Shown here: piece after piece, positions 1 through 6,407 of the stretch
How the letters are laid out: every line of letters starts with the position of its first letter
Position numbering within the stretch: position 1 is the stretch's first letter
IMG/VR virus record: IMGVR_UViG_3300028802_000055
Coordinates: 1-24,263 of that record
Reading direction: 5' to 3' (one strand)
Length of the DNA stretch: 24,263 nt
DNA from: a virus
Translations under genes and position numbers: made by a program
Notes under the pieces: generated by a model
Databases searched by the model: none
What the model was told of the DNA's origin: nothing
The model's input: the letters and a program-made list of their open reading frames with translations, nothing else

Positions 1-1
1 C

Positions 2-199
2 ACCACGTCGGCGCAGATGCTCGACTGGATCATGCAGATCGCCGGGAAGACGTGGGCCAACGACGTGTGCCTCGCCGGTCTGGTGCGGGCGCTCGATGAC
101 GTCCTGGCGCCCCAGGGCACGCTCTGCTCGTTCGGGAAGTCCAAGACCCTGACCGAGGCCGCGATCCGCAAGCACGTCAAGGGGACCAAGGTCCGCTGA
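2..199 (+). CDS. Hypothetical protein, 3' end only
   Basis: The frame is open from the window edge to a TGA, so the true start lies upstream and only the last 65 residues are seen. The visible part is a small mixed helical sequence (LDWIMQIAGKTWAND, then a basic C-terminus ending KGTKVR) with no motif I recognise. An internal ATG at 17 exists, but no SD precedes it within the window, so I do not take it as the start. A hairpin terminator follows 31 bases after the stop, which suggests this is the last gene of its transcript. The function is unknown. Confidence 0.6.
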   Translation, partial: TTSAQMLDWIMQIAGKTWANDVCLAGLVRALDDVLAPQGTLCSFGKSKTLTEAAIRKHVKGTKVR

Positions 200-230
200 G
201 GCAACCAATCTGGCGGGAACCAGAAGAGGG

Positions 231-253
231 AGGCGCCTTCGGGCGCCTTCTTC
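231..253 (+). terminator. Hairpin terminator with UUCG tetraloop
   Basis: AGGCGCC (231-237), loop TTCG (238-241) and GGCGCCT (242-248) form a perfect 7-bp stem closed by the very stable C(UUCG)G loop. It is followed by TCTTC rather than a full T tract. It ends the upstream gene and insulates the secreted-protein gene that begins at 307. Confidence 0.75.
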
Positions 254-294
254 GCGTCGGTGCGCTTAGAGAATAGCAACCAGCGCCGCTGAGC

Positions 295-306
295 TATGAT
301 CCCGCC
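295..306 (+). promoter_or_regulatory. Leaderless-type promoter for the Thr-rich protein
   Basis: TATGAT at 295-300 is a good -10 hexamer. It is followed by 6 bases and then the ATG at 307, so transcription would start at or next to the start codon. No SD is present and no clear -35 box is seen about 17 bases upstream. Confidence 0.55.
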
Positions 307-2793
307 ATGAGACTGCGGGTAGCTGGTGTTGTCACAATCGGAGCCGTGCTGACGCTGGCCCCAGCGTTGGCCTTGGGCGGGGACGCTGTCTCCGGTTGGT
401 ACACGGGGGGTGAGTACACATCGACCACACAGCCTGCGACGACGCAACCGGCGACGACGACGCCGACCACTGTCCCCACGACCCCGGCGACGACGGCCAC
501 GACCACGCCCAGGGAAGTGACGACGACGACGCACCCGCCGTACACGACGACGACGCACCCTGCGACGACGACGACGACCGCTACGACCACACCCCGCGAG
601 GTCACCACTACGACGGCCGCGTCTACCACTACGTCCTCTACAGCGACTTCTACTTCGACTACCTCCGTGGCGACCTCTACGAGTACGTCACCTTCGACCT
701 CGACAACTACGACCCAGCCGGGAACGACCACCACAACGGCGGGCGGAACTACCACAACCACCCTGCCGAGTCACAAAGTCTTCGTGTGCAAGTTCGTGGG
801 GACGCCGGGAGTGGATGAACGGCTCCAGACCGGCCAGAACCCGATCTCGGTGGACATCCACTCGATCCTCGACCCCGAGAATGACGGCATCCACATCGGT
901 GACTTCTTCACCGACGCCCAGGGCCGCTCGCTGATCATCGCCTTCGACATCGGCCAGGACGAGCCGTCGATCCTCGACTGCGTGTTCCCGGTGCCGACGA
1001 CCACGACCACGACGAGCACTACCGTTCCGTCATCTTCCACGACAACGACGACGGTTGCACCCACTACTACGGCGACGGGTGCGACGACGACCACGGCCGC
1101 TCCACCGCCGCCGACGTTCACCACGACGACGACAAGCACTGTCCCGGCCACTACGTCAACCGCGCCGGGTACGACCACGTCCACTTCTTCCACGACGACG
1201 ACCGCTGCCCCGACAACGACTGAGGCACCCAAGAAGGTCTGGGTCTGCAAGTACGTCAACATCCCCAACTCCAACGAGTTGCTCCAGGTAGTGATCAGTG
1301 TCTCGGTCAACGCCATCCCGGATCCCGAGAACGACGGCGTCCACGTCGGGGACGAGTTCGCTGACGAGCACGGCCTGTCCAAGGTGATCGCCTTCGACAC
1401 CGGCCAGCCCAAGCCCGACGTGAGTGAGTGCCTGCCCGATGGGGGTACGACGACGACATATCCCAGCAGCACCACCACGACGCAGCCTGGTACCAGCACC
1501 ACTACAACGTCGCCTACGACCTCTACGACCACGGGTTCGTCCACCACGACCACCACGGCATCCTCTACGACGAGCACGACCGCCCCATCTACGACCACGA
1601 CAACCACCGGATCGTCTACGACGACCACGTTGCCGAGGCCGAGCCTGTTCGGGGTGAATGTGTTCGCCTTCTGCGACGAGGCGACCAACACCCCGCAAAT
1701 CTCGATCACCTTCGGGAACCGCCTCGACCTCGACGGCCAGACCGGCACCCTGTCGTTCAGTAGCGGGGGGTCAGTTCCCCTGGTCTTCCAGACCAGCAGC
1801 GTGGTGGTCATCCCCTACCCGGACACCGACGAGAACATCACGCTGACCTACACGCTGGCCGGTGAGACGGCTTCGGCCTCGGTGACCAAGCCGCCGAACT
1901 GCCCGCCGTCTACGACGACCACCACCGGGGTAACGACGACGTCATCGACATCCTCGACTACCGCGCCCAGCACGACGACCTCCACCACGTCGCCTACAAG
2001 CACGTCTACGTCCACCACGACGGTGGCCCCGACGACGAGCACCTCAACGAGCACTACCCTGCCCCAAGGGACCACGACGACGGGGGTGACGACATCGACC
2101 AGCACCACGTCCACTACGACCCCGCCGACTTCGACTTCGACAACGACGACTCAGCCGTCCACGACCTCCTCCAGCACGACTCTGCCGGGGACGACGACCA
2201 CATCTACGGTCCCGACAACGTCGTCTACCGCCGTGACCACTACGACCGCATCGTCCACGACGAGCACAACGGCGCCAGGCACGACTACGACGACCAGCAC
2301 CCCTACGAGCACGACTTCAACGACGCTCCCTGAGACGTTCACCTTCGGGGCGGCGGGCACGATCTGTGTGGCCGAGGTGCCGACCATCCGCATCGAGTTC
2401 CAGAACCAGTTCCCGAGCCTCGCCGGGGTGACCGGAACCCTGACCATGACCGACATCAACGGTCGTGTGATCAGCACCCAGTCGCTCGTCTACCAGCCCG
2501 GTCAGACGGTGGACATCCTGTACCCAGGTACGGAAGTGAACCCTGACGGGTCGATCGCTGACGTGCCGGGATGGAACCTCAACCCGGCCGGGTTCTGGGT
2601 GCCCGACAACTCGGACGCTTTCCTCCGAGAGGGCATCTTCCTCACCTACGAGGTCAACCCCACGGCTGGCCCGGTGCTGGTCACCTACCCGCCCGAGTCG
2701 TCAGCCTGCGCCAACCCTGACGGGCCGTTCCCGCCCGGTATCGGCCCGGACAACGTGTCCAGGGGACCAGCGCTTCTCCCAGCCACCGAGTAG
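307..2793 (+). CDS. Secreted Thr-rich mucin-like multidomain surface protein (moron-like)
   Basis: The 828-residue protein begins with a Sec signal peptide: R2/R4, a hydrophobic core to about residue 23, and likely cleavage near ALA-LGG. It has no lipobox Cys. Four globular modules are joined by Thr/Ser/Pro linkers (about residues 39-155, 231-308, 379-446 and 535-676). Modules A1 (156-230) and A2 (309-378) share a pattern with V-C-K near the start, DPENDG in the middle and a second Cys near the end. Modules B1 (447-534) and B2 (677-828) share a Cys, then TP-I-I-F, then GxTGTL, and look like beta-sandwich units. No LPxTG motif or C-terminal membrane anchor is visible, so it should be released or held non-covalently. 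The linkers would suit O-mannosylation. A terminator lies on each side and the gene has its own -10 box. The likely role is modification of the lysogen surface or adhesion; a virion adhesin is less likely given the signal peptide. Function is inferred. Confidence 0.8.
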   Translation: MRLRVAGVVTIGAVLTLAPALALGGDAVSGWYTGGEYTSTTQPATTQPATTTPTTVPTTPATTATTTPREVTTTTHPPYTTTTHPATTTTTATTTPREVTTTTAASTTTSSTATSTSTTSVATSTSTSPSTSTTTTQPGTTTTTAGGTTTTTLPSHKVFVCKFVGTPGVDERLQTGQNPISVDIHSILDPENDGIHIGDFFTDAQGRSLIIAFDIGQDEPSILDCVFPVPTTTTTTSTTVPSSSTTTTTVAPTTTATGATTTTAAPPPPTFTTTTTSTVPATTSTAPGTTTSTSSTTTTAAPTTTEAPKKVWVCKYVNIPNSNELLQVVISVSVNAIPDPENDGVHVGDEFADEHGLSKVIAFDTGQPKPDVSECLPDGGTTTTYPSSTTTTQPGTSTTTTSPTTSTTTGSSTTTTTASSTTSTTAPSTTTTTTGSSTTTTLPRPSLFGVNVFAFCDEATNTPQISITFGNRLDLDGQTGTLSFSSGGSVPLVFQTSSVVVIPYPDTDENITLTYTLAGETASASVTKPPNCPPSTTTTTGVTTTSSTSSTTAPSTTTSTTSPTSTSTSTTTVAPTTSTSTSTTLPQGTTTTGVTTSTSTTSTTTPPTSTSTTTTQPSTTSSSTTLPGTTTTSTVPTTSSTAVTTTTASSTTSTTAPGTTTTTSTPTSTTSTTLPETFTFGAAGTICVAEVPTIRIEFQNQFPSLAGVTGTLTMTDINGRVISTQSLVYQPGQTVDILYPGTEVNPDGSIADVPGWNLNPAGFWVPDNSDAFLREGIFLTYEVNPTAGPVLVTYPPESSACANPDGPFPPGIGPDNVSRGPALLPATE
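421..2334 (+). repeat. Low-complexity Thr-codon tracts in four linkers
   Basis: Runs of ACG/ACC/ACT codons, with few ACA, fill about 421-771, 997-1230, 1441-1644 and 1909-2334. They encode the Thr-rich linkers. Because the repeat is ACN, the other plus frames read mostly NAC or CNA codons and contain almost no stops, which creates long shadow reading frames on both strands. The tracts are likely to vary in length between related phages. Confidence 0.85.
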
Positions 2794-2802
2794 TGGGTCA
2801 GT

Positions 2803-2833
2803 CGCTAGGGAATCATTCGATGATTCCCTAGCG
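2803..2833. terminator. Bidirectional terminator between convergent genes
   Basis: A perfect 14-bp inverted repeat (2803-2816 and 2820-2833) has a 3-base TCG loop. It lies between the plus-strand stop at 2793 and the convergent minus gene, whose TAG stop (2828-2830) sits inside the stem. There is no T tract on either side, as is common in Actinobacteria. Symmetry and position fit a shared terminator; a protein-binding palindrome is the alternative. Confidence 0.75.
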
Positions 2834-3436
2834 GCGCCCGAAGAGAACCCGACGCTCCAACTCGGTCAGATCCCACGTCGCCACCACCGACCACAGGTCG
2901 CCCCGGATGTGGCGCACGAGGGCGGGATCGACTGGGGGCGTCGGATCCCACTTCTCGACCTCCCACACGATGTGGAAGCCCCGGATGCGGTGACGACGCG
3001 GCCGGTGCTTGGGCGGGATGATCGGCACGACGGTCTTGGCACCGCGGACGTATGCAGCGCGCCCCTGTTCGTCTCGTGCGCCGTTCGGCACCCGCAGTGA
3101 GTGCTTGCCGACGAGCGCACCACGGTTGACGCTGTCCAGGATGTCCGTGAACACCCAGTCGCCTGAGTCGGCATAGACCCGGCACTCGGTGGCGTCGGCG
3201 CGCACGATCGCCAGGCGCGGCAGCCCGGTCGAGGAGTTGGTGCCCTGTGCTGGGAACTGACCAGCCGCTTCGAACGCCGCCTGGAGCGAGAACACGGGCA
3301 TCCCTCGGGCTGCGGCCCGGTAGCCCATGCGGATGGCCTCGTCCTCAGCCGTGCGCTCGGCCTCGATCTGGGCCTCGTACTGGGCGAGGCGCTCCTTGGC
3401 CTCTTCCTCGCTGATGAGCAGTGGTGCCAGGTCCAT
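2828..3436 (-). CDS. Hypothetical protein, minus-strand singleton
   Basis: The protein has 202 residues from the ATG at 3436, chosen because a near-perfect SD (AAAGGAGG, about 5 bases before the ATG) sits directly upstream. A longer frame from 3478 would have to translate through the leader hairpin. The N-terminal 45 residues are Glu/Ala-rich and probably helical (LISEEEAKERLAQYEAQIEA). The centre contains a beta-rich stretch with DSGDWVFTDILDSV, and the C-terminal half is rich in basic residues and Trp. I do not recognise a family. It is transcribed against its neighbours and shares a terminator with the Thr-rich protein gene. This is consistent with a lysogeny-expressed or accessory gene, but that is inference. 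Confidence 0.7.
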   Translation of the reverse strand: MDLAPLLISEEEAKERLAQYEAQIEAERTAEDEAIRMGYRAAARGMPVFSLQAAFEAAGQFPAQGTNSSTGLPRLAIVRADATECRVYADSGDWVFTDILDSVNRGALVGKHSLRVPNGARDEQGRAAYVRGAKTVVPIIPPKHRPRRHRIRGFHIVWEVEKWDPTPPVDPALVRHIRGDLWSVVATWDLTELERRVLFGRR

Positions 3437-3454
3437 GGTTTCCTCCTTTGGTGG

Positions 3455-3489
3455 AGAGAGGCCTGGCGCACGCCGCACCAGGCCTCTCT
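3455..3489 (-). promoter_or_regulatory. Leader hairpin upstream of the minus-strand gene
   Basis: A perfect 12-bp inverted repeat (AGAGAGGCCTGG at 3455-3466 and its complement at 3478-3489) has an 11-base loop. On the minus strand it ends about 5 bases before the AAAGGAGG region, in the 5' leader of the 2828-3436 gene. It could control translation, stabilise the message or be a dyad operator. There is no U tract, so a terminator is less likely. Confidence 0.5.
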
Positions 3490-3589
3490 AGCGACCAACC
3501 GACGTTTCCCGTGCTGCGGCCCATCGGCGGTGCTTCGAATCGGACGCTATCACAGCACCCTCTAGCGAAGCTGGGACGGTGTACCGGAC

Positions 3590-3601
3590 TACGCTGGGCC
3601 A
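3590..3601 (+). promoter_or_regulatory. Leaderless-type -10 box for the ParB-like gene
   Basis: TACGCT (3590-3595, fitting TANNNT) is followed by 6 bases and the ATG at 3602. There is no SD. The geometry matches the other leaderless starts in the window. Confidence 0.4.
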
Positions 3602-4069
3602 ATGCCCTGGCAAGGCCCGCATGACCGTGAGGAGATGCTGAGCACTCGGCAGTTCGAAGTGGTGCGCGCTGTCTACGGGACGCAGAACCCCGAAGCGCTG
3701 TTCAAGGGTCGAGCGTGGACCGGAGCGCCCTGGCCGGGTGCGGGCAAGATGAAGGACCAGTCGCACTTCAACCGCGAGTTGATCCACCACGCTCTCTCCC
3801 AGCCCCCCGAGCTAGAGGACGTCGATCCCCGGCCTCTGCGGGCCACCCAGCCCAACATCATCCGCGAGCACGTCAACTACTACATGGGCAAGAACTACGA
3901 GCACACCGGGCGCACGAGCGCTGACCCCCACAACGTGGGCAACATGTTCCCGACGATCTACGTGCGCCCCAACGACCGCTGGGACATCCTCTCGGGCCAC
4001 CACCGCGCCACCGCCTCCCTGCTGAAGGGCGAAGCGCTGCGCGCTCGTGTGATCCGTCAGCCTCAGTAG
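3602..4069 (+). CDS. ParB/sulfiredoxin-fold-like protein
   Basis: This 155-residue protein's C-terminal 40 residues carry PTIYVRPNDRW followed by DILSGHHRATASLLKG (D128, G132, H133, H134, R135). That matches the core GxHR-type motif of ParB N-terminal-like domains, which bind or hydrolyse nucleotides or cut DNA. The N-terminal two thirds are not recognised. They include several His/Tyr residues (REHVNYYMGKNYEHTG) that could form another part of the same fold. No HTH DNA-binding domain is seen, so it is not a full partition ParB. Similar small ParB-like proteins are common in actinophages. It is the first gene of the plus-strand accessory cluster and is closed by the hairpin at 4071-4095. Confidence 0.6.
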   Translation: MPWQGPHDREEMLSTRQFEVVRAVYGTQNPEALFKGRAWTGAPWPGAGKMKDQSHFNRELIHHALSQPPELEDVDPRPLRATQPNIIREHVNYYMGKNYEHTGRTSADPHNVGNMFPTIYVRPNDRWDILSGHHRATASLLKGEALRARVIRQPQ

Positions 4070-4070
4070 C

Positions 4071-4095
4071 GAAATGGCTCCTCGGGAGCCATTTC
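4071..4095 (+). terminator. Hairpin terminator with TCG loop
   Basis: GAAATGGCTCC (4071-4081), TCG, GGAGCCATTTC (4085-4095) form a perfect 11-bp stem directly after the TAG stop at 4067-4069. No T tract follows. The TCG loop resembles the one at 2817-2819. Confidence 0.75.
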
Positions 4096-4124
4096 ACGAC
4101 TCGCCGTTCTCCTTGACGAGCAAC

Positions 4125-4137
4125 TATCATAAGACGG
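4125..4137 (+). promoter_or_regulatory. Leaderless-type -10 box TATCAT
   Basis: TATCAT (4125-4130) is followed by 7 bases and a GTG at 4138. The 13 bases from 4125 match 11 of 13 bases at 6411-6423, upstream of the KTSC gene, so the two promoters may be related. Confidence 0.5.
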
Positions 4138-4392
4138 GTGCCGTACCTGTACCACGTCCTGCCGCACCTGGCGATCGAGGGCACCCCTGGTGAGTGGGCA
4201 GCGACGTATCGGCTTCTGCTCGATCGGGGCGCCTCCAGTGACGACGCCCTGAAGCAGATCGCCTTCGCCTACAGCGGCGACCCGTTCGGTGCCCTCCCCG
4301 AGGAGTTGCATGATGACCGATCCGAACAGCGAGCTTGTAGCGGACCTAGCACGGCAGCGAGCGGAGTATCACGCCTACCAGCGCGCCAATGA
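4138..4392 (+). CDS. Hypothetical small protein with out-of-frame 3' overlap
   Basis: The GTG start was chosen from the TATCAT box 7 bases upstream; there is no SD. The frame encodes 84 residues. The first 59 or so (YLYHVLPHLAIEGTPGEW, then a helical stretch with ASSDDALKQIAF) look like normal protein. The last part overlaps the next gene (from 4313) in another frame by 80 bases and has shadow-like composition. Either the overlap is real, a stop has been lost, or a frameshift joins it to the next frame. I recognise no family. Confidence 0.5.
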   Translation: MPYLYHVLPHLAIEGTPGEWAATYRLLLDRGASSDDALKQIAFAYSGDPFGALPEELHDDRSEQRACSGPSTAASGVSRLPARQ

Positions 4393-4585
4393 GGCGCCCA
4401 CTGTGTACTCCGGTGACTGGAACACCCCCATCGACACCATCCAGGCCGACTGCCTCAGCCTGCGCAACCTGATCCGCGGCTGGATCGGTGACGCCAAGGA
4501 CGTCGCCTGGCGCTGGGAACCGCGCCCCTGCCCGCCGTCTATCATCACCCTTCCCCGAACCGAGGAGATGCCCCGTGGGCGATAG
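4313..4585 (+). CDS. Hypothetical small protein
   Basis: This 90-residue protein (MTDPNSELVADLARQRAEYH at its start) is placed at ATG 4313 because GAGGAG (4300-4305) lies 7 bases before it; the ATG at 4310 is too close. An N-terminal helix is followed by a Trp-rich centre (NLIRGWIGDAKDVAWRWEP). No family is recognised. It overlaps the tail of the upstream frame, and its own 3' end overlaps the next gene by 11 bases. Confidence 0.6.
   Translation: MTDPNSELVADLARQRAEYHAYQRANEAPTVYSGDWNTPIDTIQADCLSLRNLIRGWIGDAKDVAWRWEPRPCPPSIITLPRTEEMPRGR
4540..4545 (+). promoter_or_regulatory. Possible -10 box TATCAT
   Basis: TATCAT lies inside the 3' end of the previous gene, 29 bases before the GTG at 4575, which has its own SD. 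It would give a short conventional leader. No convincing -35 box was found. Confidence 0.3.
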
Positions 4586-4868
4586 CGACGACAAGTACAT
4601 CGTGTTCAAGAGCGACGAGTTCTTCGCTCAGACCTCGGGCCTGCCAGTGGCCTTGTGGACCAGCATCGCCGTCCCTGACGCTGTGGTCATCCGCCGTCAG
4701 GACAAGTTCGCCTCCCCTGCCCTGGCCACGTACTCCAGCATGATCGCTGTCGCCGTGAGCCTGATCGAGGACGACGAGAAGCGCAAGGAACTGCTGCGGG
4801 TGGCCGACTACTTCGAACACCAGGCCCAACTGGCCGCTGACGAGGGCCACAAGCTCCCCGACGTATGA
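4575..4868 (+). CDS. Hypothetical protein
   Basis: The 97-residue protein starts at GTG 4575, with GAGGAG at 4562-4567 (7-base spacing). The ATG at 4488 in the same frame lies deep in the previous gene and has no SD. Features are a short beta-like N-terminus (DDKYIVFKSDEFF), a hydrophobic segment around PVALWTSIAVPDAVVIRR, and a C-terminal helix rich in charged residues. The family is unknown. Its stop overlaps the next start as ATGA, indicating translational coupling. Confidence 0.65.
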   Translation: MGDSDDKYIVFKSDEFFAQTSGLPVALWTSIAVPDAVVIRRQDKFASPALATYSSMIAVAVSLIEDDEKRKELLRVADYFEHQAQLAADEGHKLPDV

Positions 4869-5131
4869 GCGAGGCAATGAACGCCATCGATGCGGCGATC
4901 GAGGAGATAGATCAGGAGTTGCAGGAAGCGGCGCTGTGGTCGTTCCAGTACTTCGAAGCGATGGATCAGGCCAACGCCAAGATCCACTGCGCTCCGGTGA
5001 AGTACTCACCGATCACCTTCCGCTTGGCCCGCGCTCTCAGGGCTGTCTGGCCCCTTGACCAGGATGTCACCGAGGAGATGGCGCGAGTGCTCCATCACGT
5101 TGGTCAGTACGAGGAGGACACCGGCCGCTGA
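4865..5131 (+). CDS. Hypothetical small helical protein
   Basis: This 88-residue protein is coupled by an ATGA overlap to the gene before it. The N-terminus is acidic and helical (AIDAAIEEIDQELQEAALW), followed by ITFRLARALRAVWPLDQDV and a C-terminal helix. No Cys cluster, signal peptide or known motif is present. It probably shares a complex or regulation with the coupled upstream gene. Confidence 0.65.
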   Translation: MSEAMNAIDAAIEEIDQELQEAALWSFQYFEAMDQANAKIHCAPVKYSPITFRLARALRAVWPLDQDVTEEMARVLHHVGQYEEDTGR

Positions 5132-5162
5132 TCTTGTGATAGCGAGCAATGGTTCCGTCCCC

Positions 5163-5174
5163 TATACTCGCCGC
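5163..5174 (+). promoter_or_regulatory. Leaderless-type -10 box TATACT
   Basis: TATACT (5163-5168) is a near-consensus -10 hexamer, followed by 6 bases and the ATG at 5175. TTGTGA at 5134-5139 resembles a -35 box, but the 23-base spacing is too long. Confidence 0.55.
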
Positions 5175-5630
5175 ATGACCGAACCGATGACCAACGAGGG
5201 GCGCCTCGACTTCCTCATGAAGACCGGCAAGCTGGCCCTGGAGACGATGGCCCTCGCAGAGGAGGACTTCAACCCCGTGATCGTCCACGAGGACATGGAC
5301 GGGACGTTCAAGATGACCTTGCTCGCTGGCGGGCTAGGTGACGACCTCAGTCTGCTGCGGGAGGGGCTGGTCCACGCCGCCGAGACGCCTCAGGCGATGA
5401 TCAGCCTCACCGCTGACGCGTTTGCCATGACTGATGATGGTTCCAAGACTGAGGCGCTCCAGATCACCACCGCCTTCGTCGGGCAGGACGCCGTCATCGA
5501 GATCATCCTCCCCTACGAACGCGAGGGCGTCTCGATCATCTGGGGCGAGGGTGAAATCTCGATCTGCGAGAGCGCCATCGCCGGGGGCATCCGAGCGGCT
5601 GTTACGGCGTCGCATACCCTGGGGGGATGA
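5175..5630 (+). CDS. Hypothetical acidic protein
   Basis: The start is set at ATG 5175 by the TATACT box 6 bases upstream. A longer frame from 5055 would lie across the previous gene. The 151-residue product is acidic and alternates helical and beta segments (GRLDFLMKTGKLALETMALA; DAVIEIILPYEREGVSIIWG). No catalytic motif is recognised. Its TGA overlaps the next ATG as ATGA, although that gene also has its own -10 box. Confidence 0.65.
   Translation: MTEPMTNEGRLDFLMKTGKLALETMALAEEDFNPVIVHEDMDGTFKMTLLAGGLGDDLSLLREGLVHAAETPQAMISLTADAFAMTDDGSKTEALQITTAFVGQDAVIEIILPYEREGVSIIWGEGEISICESAIAGGIRAAVTASHTLGG
5615..5626 (+). promoter_or_regulatory. Leaderless-type -10 box TACCCT
   Basis: TACCCT (5615-5620) is followed by a run of six G and then the ATG at 5627. 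The G run touches the start codon and cannot act as a normally spaced SD. The -10 match is weaker than at 295 or 5163. Confidence 0.35.
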
Positions 5631-6022
5631 CCCCCGGCGAAGCGCTCGTCGCCCGGATCTTCAACTATGTTAAGACGGTAGTCCCGCCTGAACTGGTGGA
5701 GCCGGTGACCAAGGCGACGGCCGAGGCCATCGTCGTACTGATGAACGATCCCGGCTTCACCGCCGAGCTACGAGTCGTCAACGACCTTCGTCAGGAGAAC
5801 CAGTGGCTGAAAGTGCAGAACGTTCACCTTCAGAGGATCCTCTCAGTCGCCGGATCCGCGAGTACTTCGCCTCCCCGCAAGCGCGCCAGCACTTCCAAGA
5901 AGGCTTCGCCCAAGCGAGCACCTTCATCCCGGCCCTCAACGAGGTCACCAGGAGGAACAGCAAGCCGGTCAGCGAAAGCGAACTTCGTGAAGGGAGTGAG
6001 GCAGGCGAAGAGGACGAAGTAG
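5627..6022 (+). CDS. Hypothetical protein with basic tail overlapping the next gene
   Basis: The protein has 131 residues. Residues 1-60 are a plausible helical domain (PPELVEPVTKATAEAIVVLM; then ELRVVNDLRQENQWLKVQ, coiled-coil-like). Residues 75-131 are a Lys/Arg/Ser/Pro-rich tail resembling nucleic-acid-binding basic tails. That tail overlaps the zinc-finger gene (5803 onward) by 220 bases in another frame. In the overlap, third-position GC is visibly lower in this frame than in the zinc-finger frame, so the tail may be incidental read-through. Coupled by ATGA to the previous gene. The function is unknown. Confidence 0.5.
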   Translation: MTPGEALVARIFNYVKTVVPPELVEPVTKATAEAIVVLMNDPGFTAELRVVNDLRQENQWLKVQNVHLQRILSVAGSASTSPPRKRASTSKKASPKRAPSSRPSTRSPGGTASRSAKANFVKGVRQAKRTK

Positions 6023-6111
6023 AGATCGAACTGCTCTGCATCTGGTGCGGCCGGGTCTGCGCCGACATGGACGATCTCGACCGCCACGAGGCCGAGTGCG
6101 AGCCTGACTAG
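5803..6111 (+). CDS. Small C2HC zinc-finger protein
   Basis: The GTG start at 5803 has AGGAG (5792-5796) 6 bases upstream. The 102-residue protein has a helical N-terminal half (RREYF-type helices; QARQHFQEGFAQASTFIPAL), an acidic linker (SEAGEEDEVEIE) and a C-terminal zinc finger. C79 and C82 (CIWC), then H95 and C99, give C-x2-C-x12-H-x3-C, the spacing of a classic C2H2 finger with Cys as last ligand. It may bind DNA or a protein partner. It overlaps the upstream gene by 220 bases, and its TAG stop overlaps the convergent minus gene's stop (CTAG). Confidence 0.7.
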   Translation: MAESAERSPSEDPLSRRIREYFASPQARQHFQEGFAQASTFIPALNEVTRRNSKPVSESELREGSEAGEEDEVEIELLCIWCGRVCADMDDLDRHEAECEPD

Positions 6112-6380
6112 TTGAAGCCCCCGTGCAGGCGCGCCACGATCTTGGCGATGGCCGCAGGGCGGTCGTCCATCGGCGTGTTGGCGATCTCGGCAACGATCTC
6201 CTGGCCAGCCCCAGCACGGGCCAGCAGGTCCAGCCCAATGGCAGCGGCGCGCTCGGGCACCAGCCGGATGTAGTCGGTCGGTTCGTCCTGCTCCTCGTTG
6301 TGGAACAGGGACAGGACGACGCAGACCTCGCCGCCCTCAGGGTCGAGCATCAGGCCCACACCCACGCCGTTGCATATCAT
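6108..6380 (-). CDS. Hypothetical minus-strand protein
   Basis: The 90-residue protein starts with MICNGVGVGLMLDPEGGEVC and continues with VVLSLFHNEEQDEPTDYIR and Ala-rich helices. The ATG at 6380 lies 6 bases after TAGAGT (minus strand, 6392-6387), a leaderless arrangement without SD. It is convergent with the zinc-finger gene (stops share CTAG, with no terminator between them) and divergent from the KTSC gene. I do not recognise a family. As an inverted single gene with its own promoter it may be a small moron. Confidence 0.65.
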   Translation of the reverse strand: MICNGVGVGLMLDPEGGEVCVVLSLFHNEEQDEPTDYIRLVPERAAAIGLDLLARAGAGQEIVAEIANTPMDDRPAAIAKIVARLHGGFN

Positions 6381-6392
6381 GGAATCACTCTA
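6381..6392 (-). promoter_or_regulatory. Leaderless-type -10 box TAGAGT (minus strand)
   Basis: On the minus strand TAGAGT is followed by 6 bases and the ATG at 6380. It sits in the 47-base divergent region shared with the KTSC gene promoter. Confidence 0.4.
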
Positions 6393-6407
6393 GCAAGAGG
6401 ACGTTCA

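Noticed and set aside
539-780. A Tyr/Asp/His-rich alternative reading frame inside the Thr-rich gene, plus long Val-rich minus-strand frames
   Set aside because: ACN repeats shifted by one give NAC or CNA codons, which cannot be stops, and the complement reads as Val-rich. The openness is a by-product of the Thr codons; there is no start signal.
1428-1763. His/Asp-rich frame of 111 residues
   Set aside because: Same by-product of Thr codons; no SD or promoter, and the Thr frame is clearly the real one.
3545-5144. TGTGATAGCG found at 5135-5144 (plus) and 3545-3554 (minus)
   Set aside because: A shared 10-mer is expected many times by chance in 24 kb, and its spacing to the -10 boxes differs.
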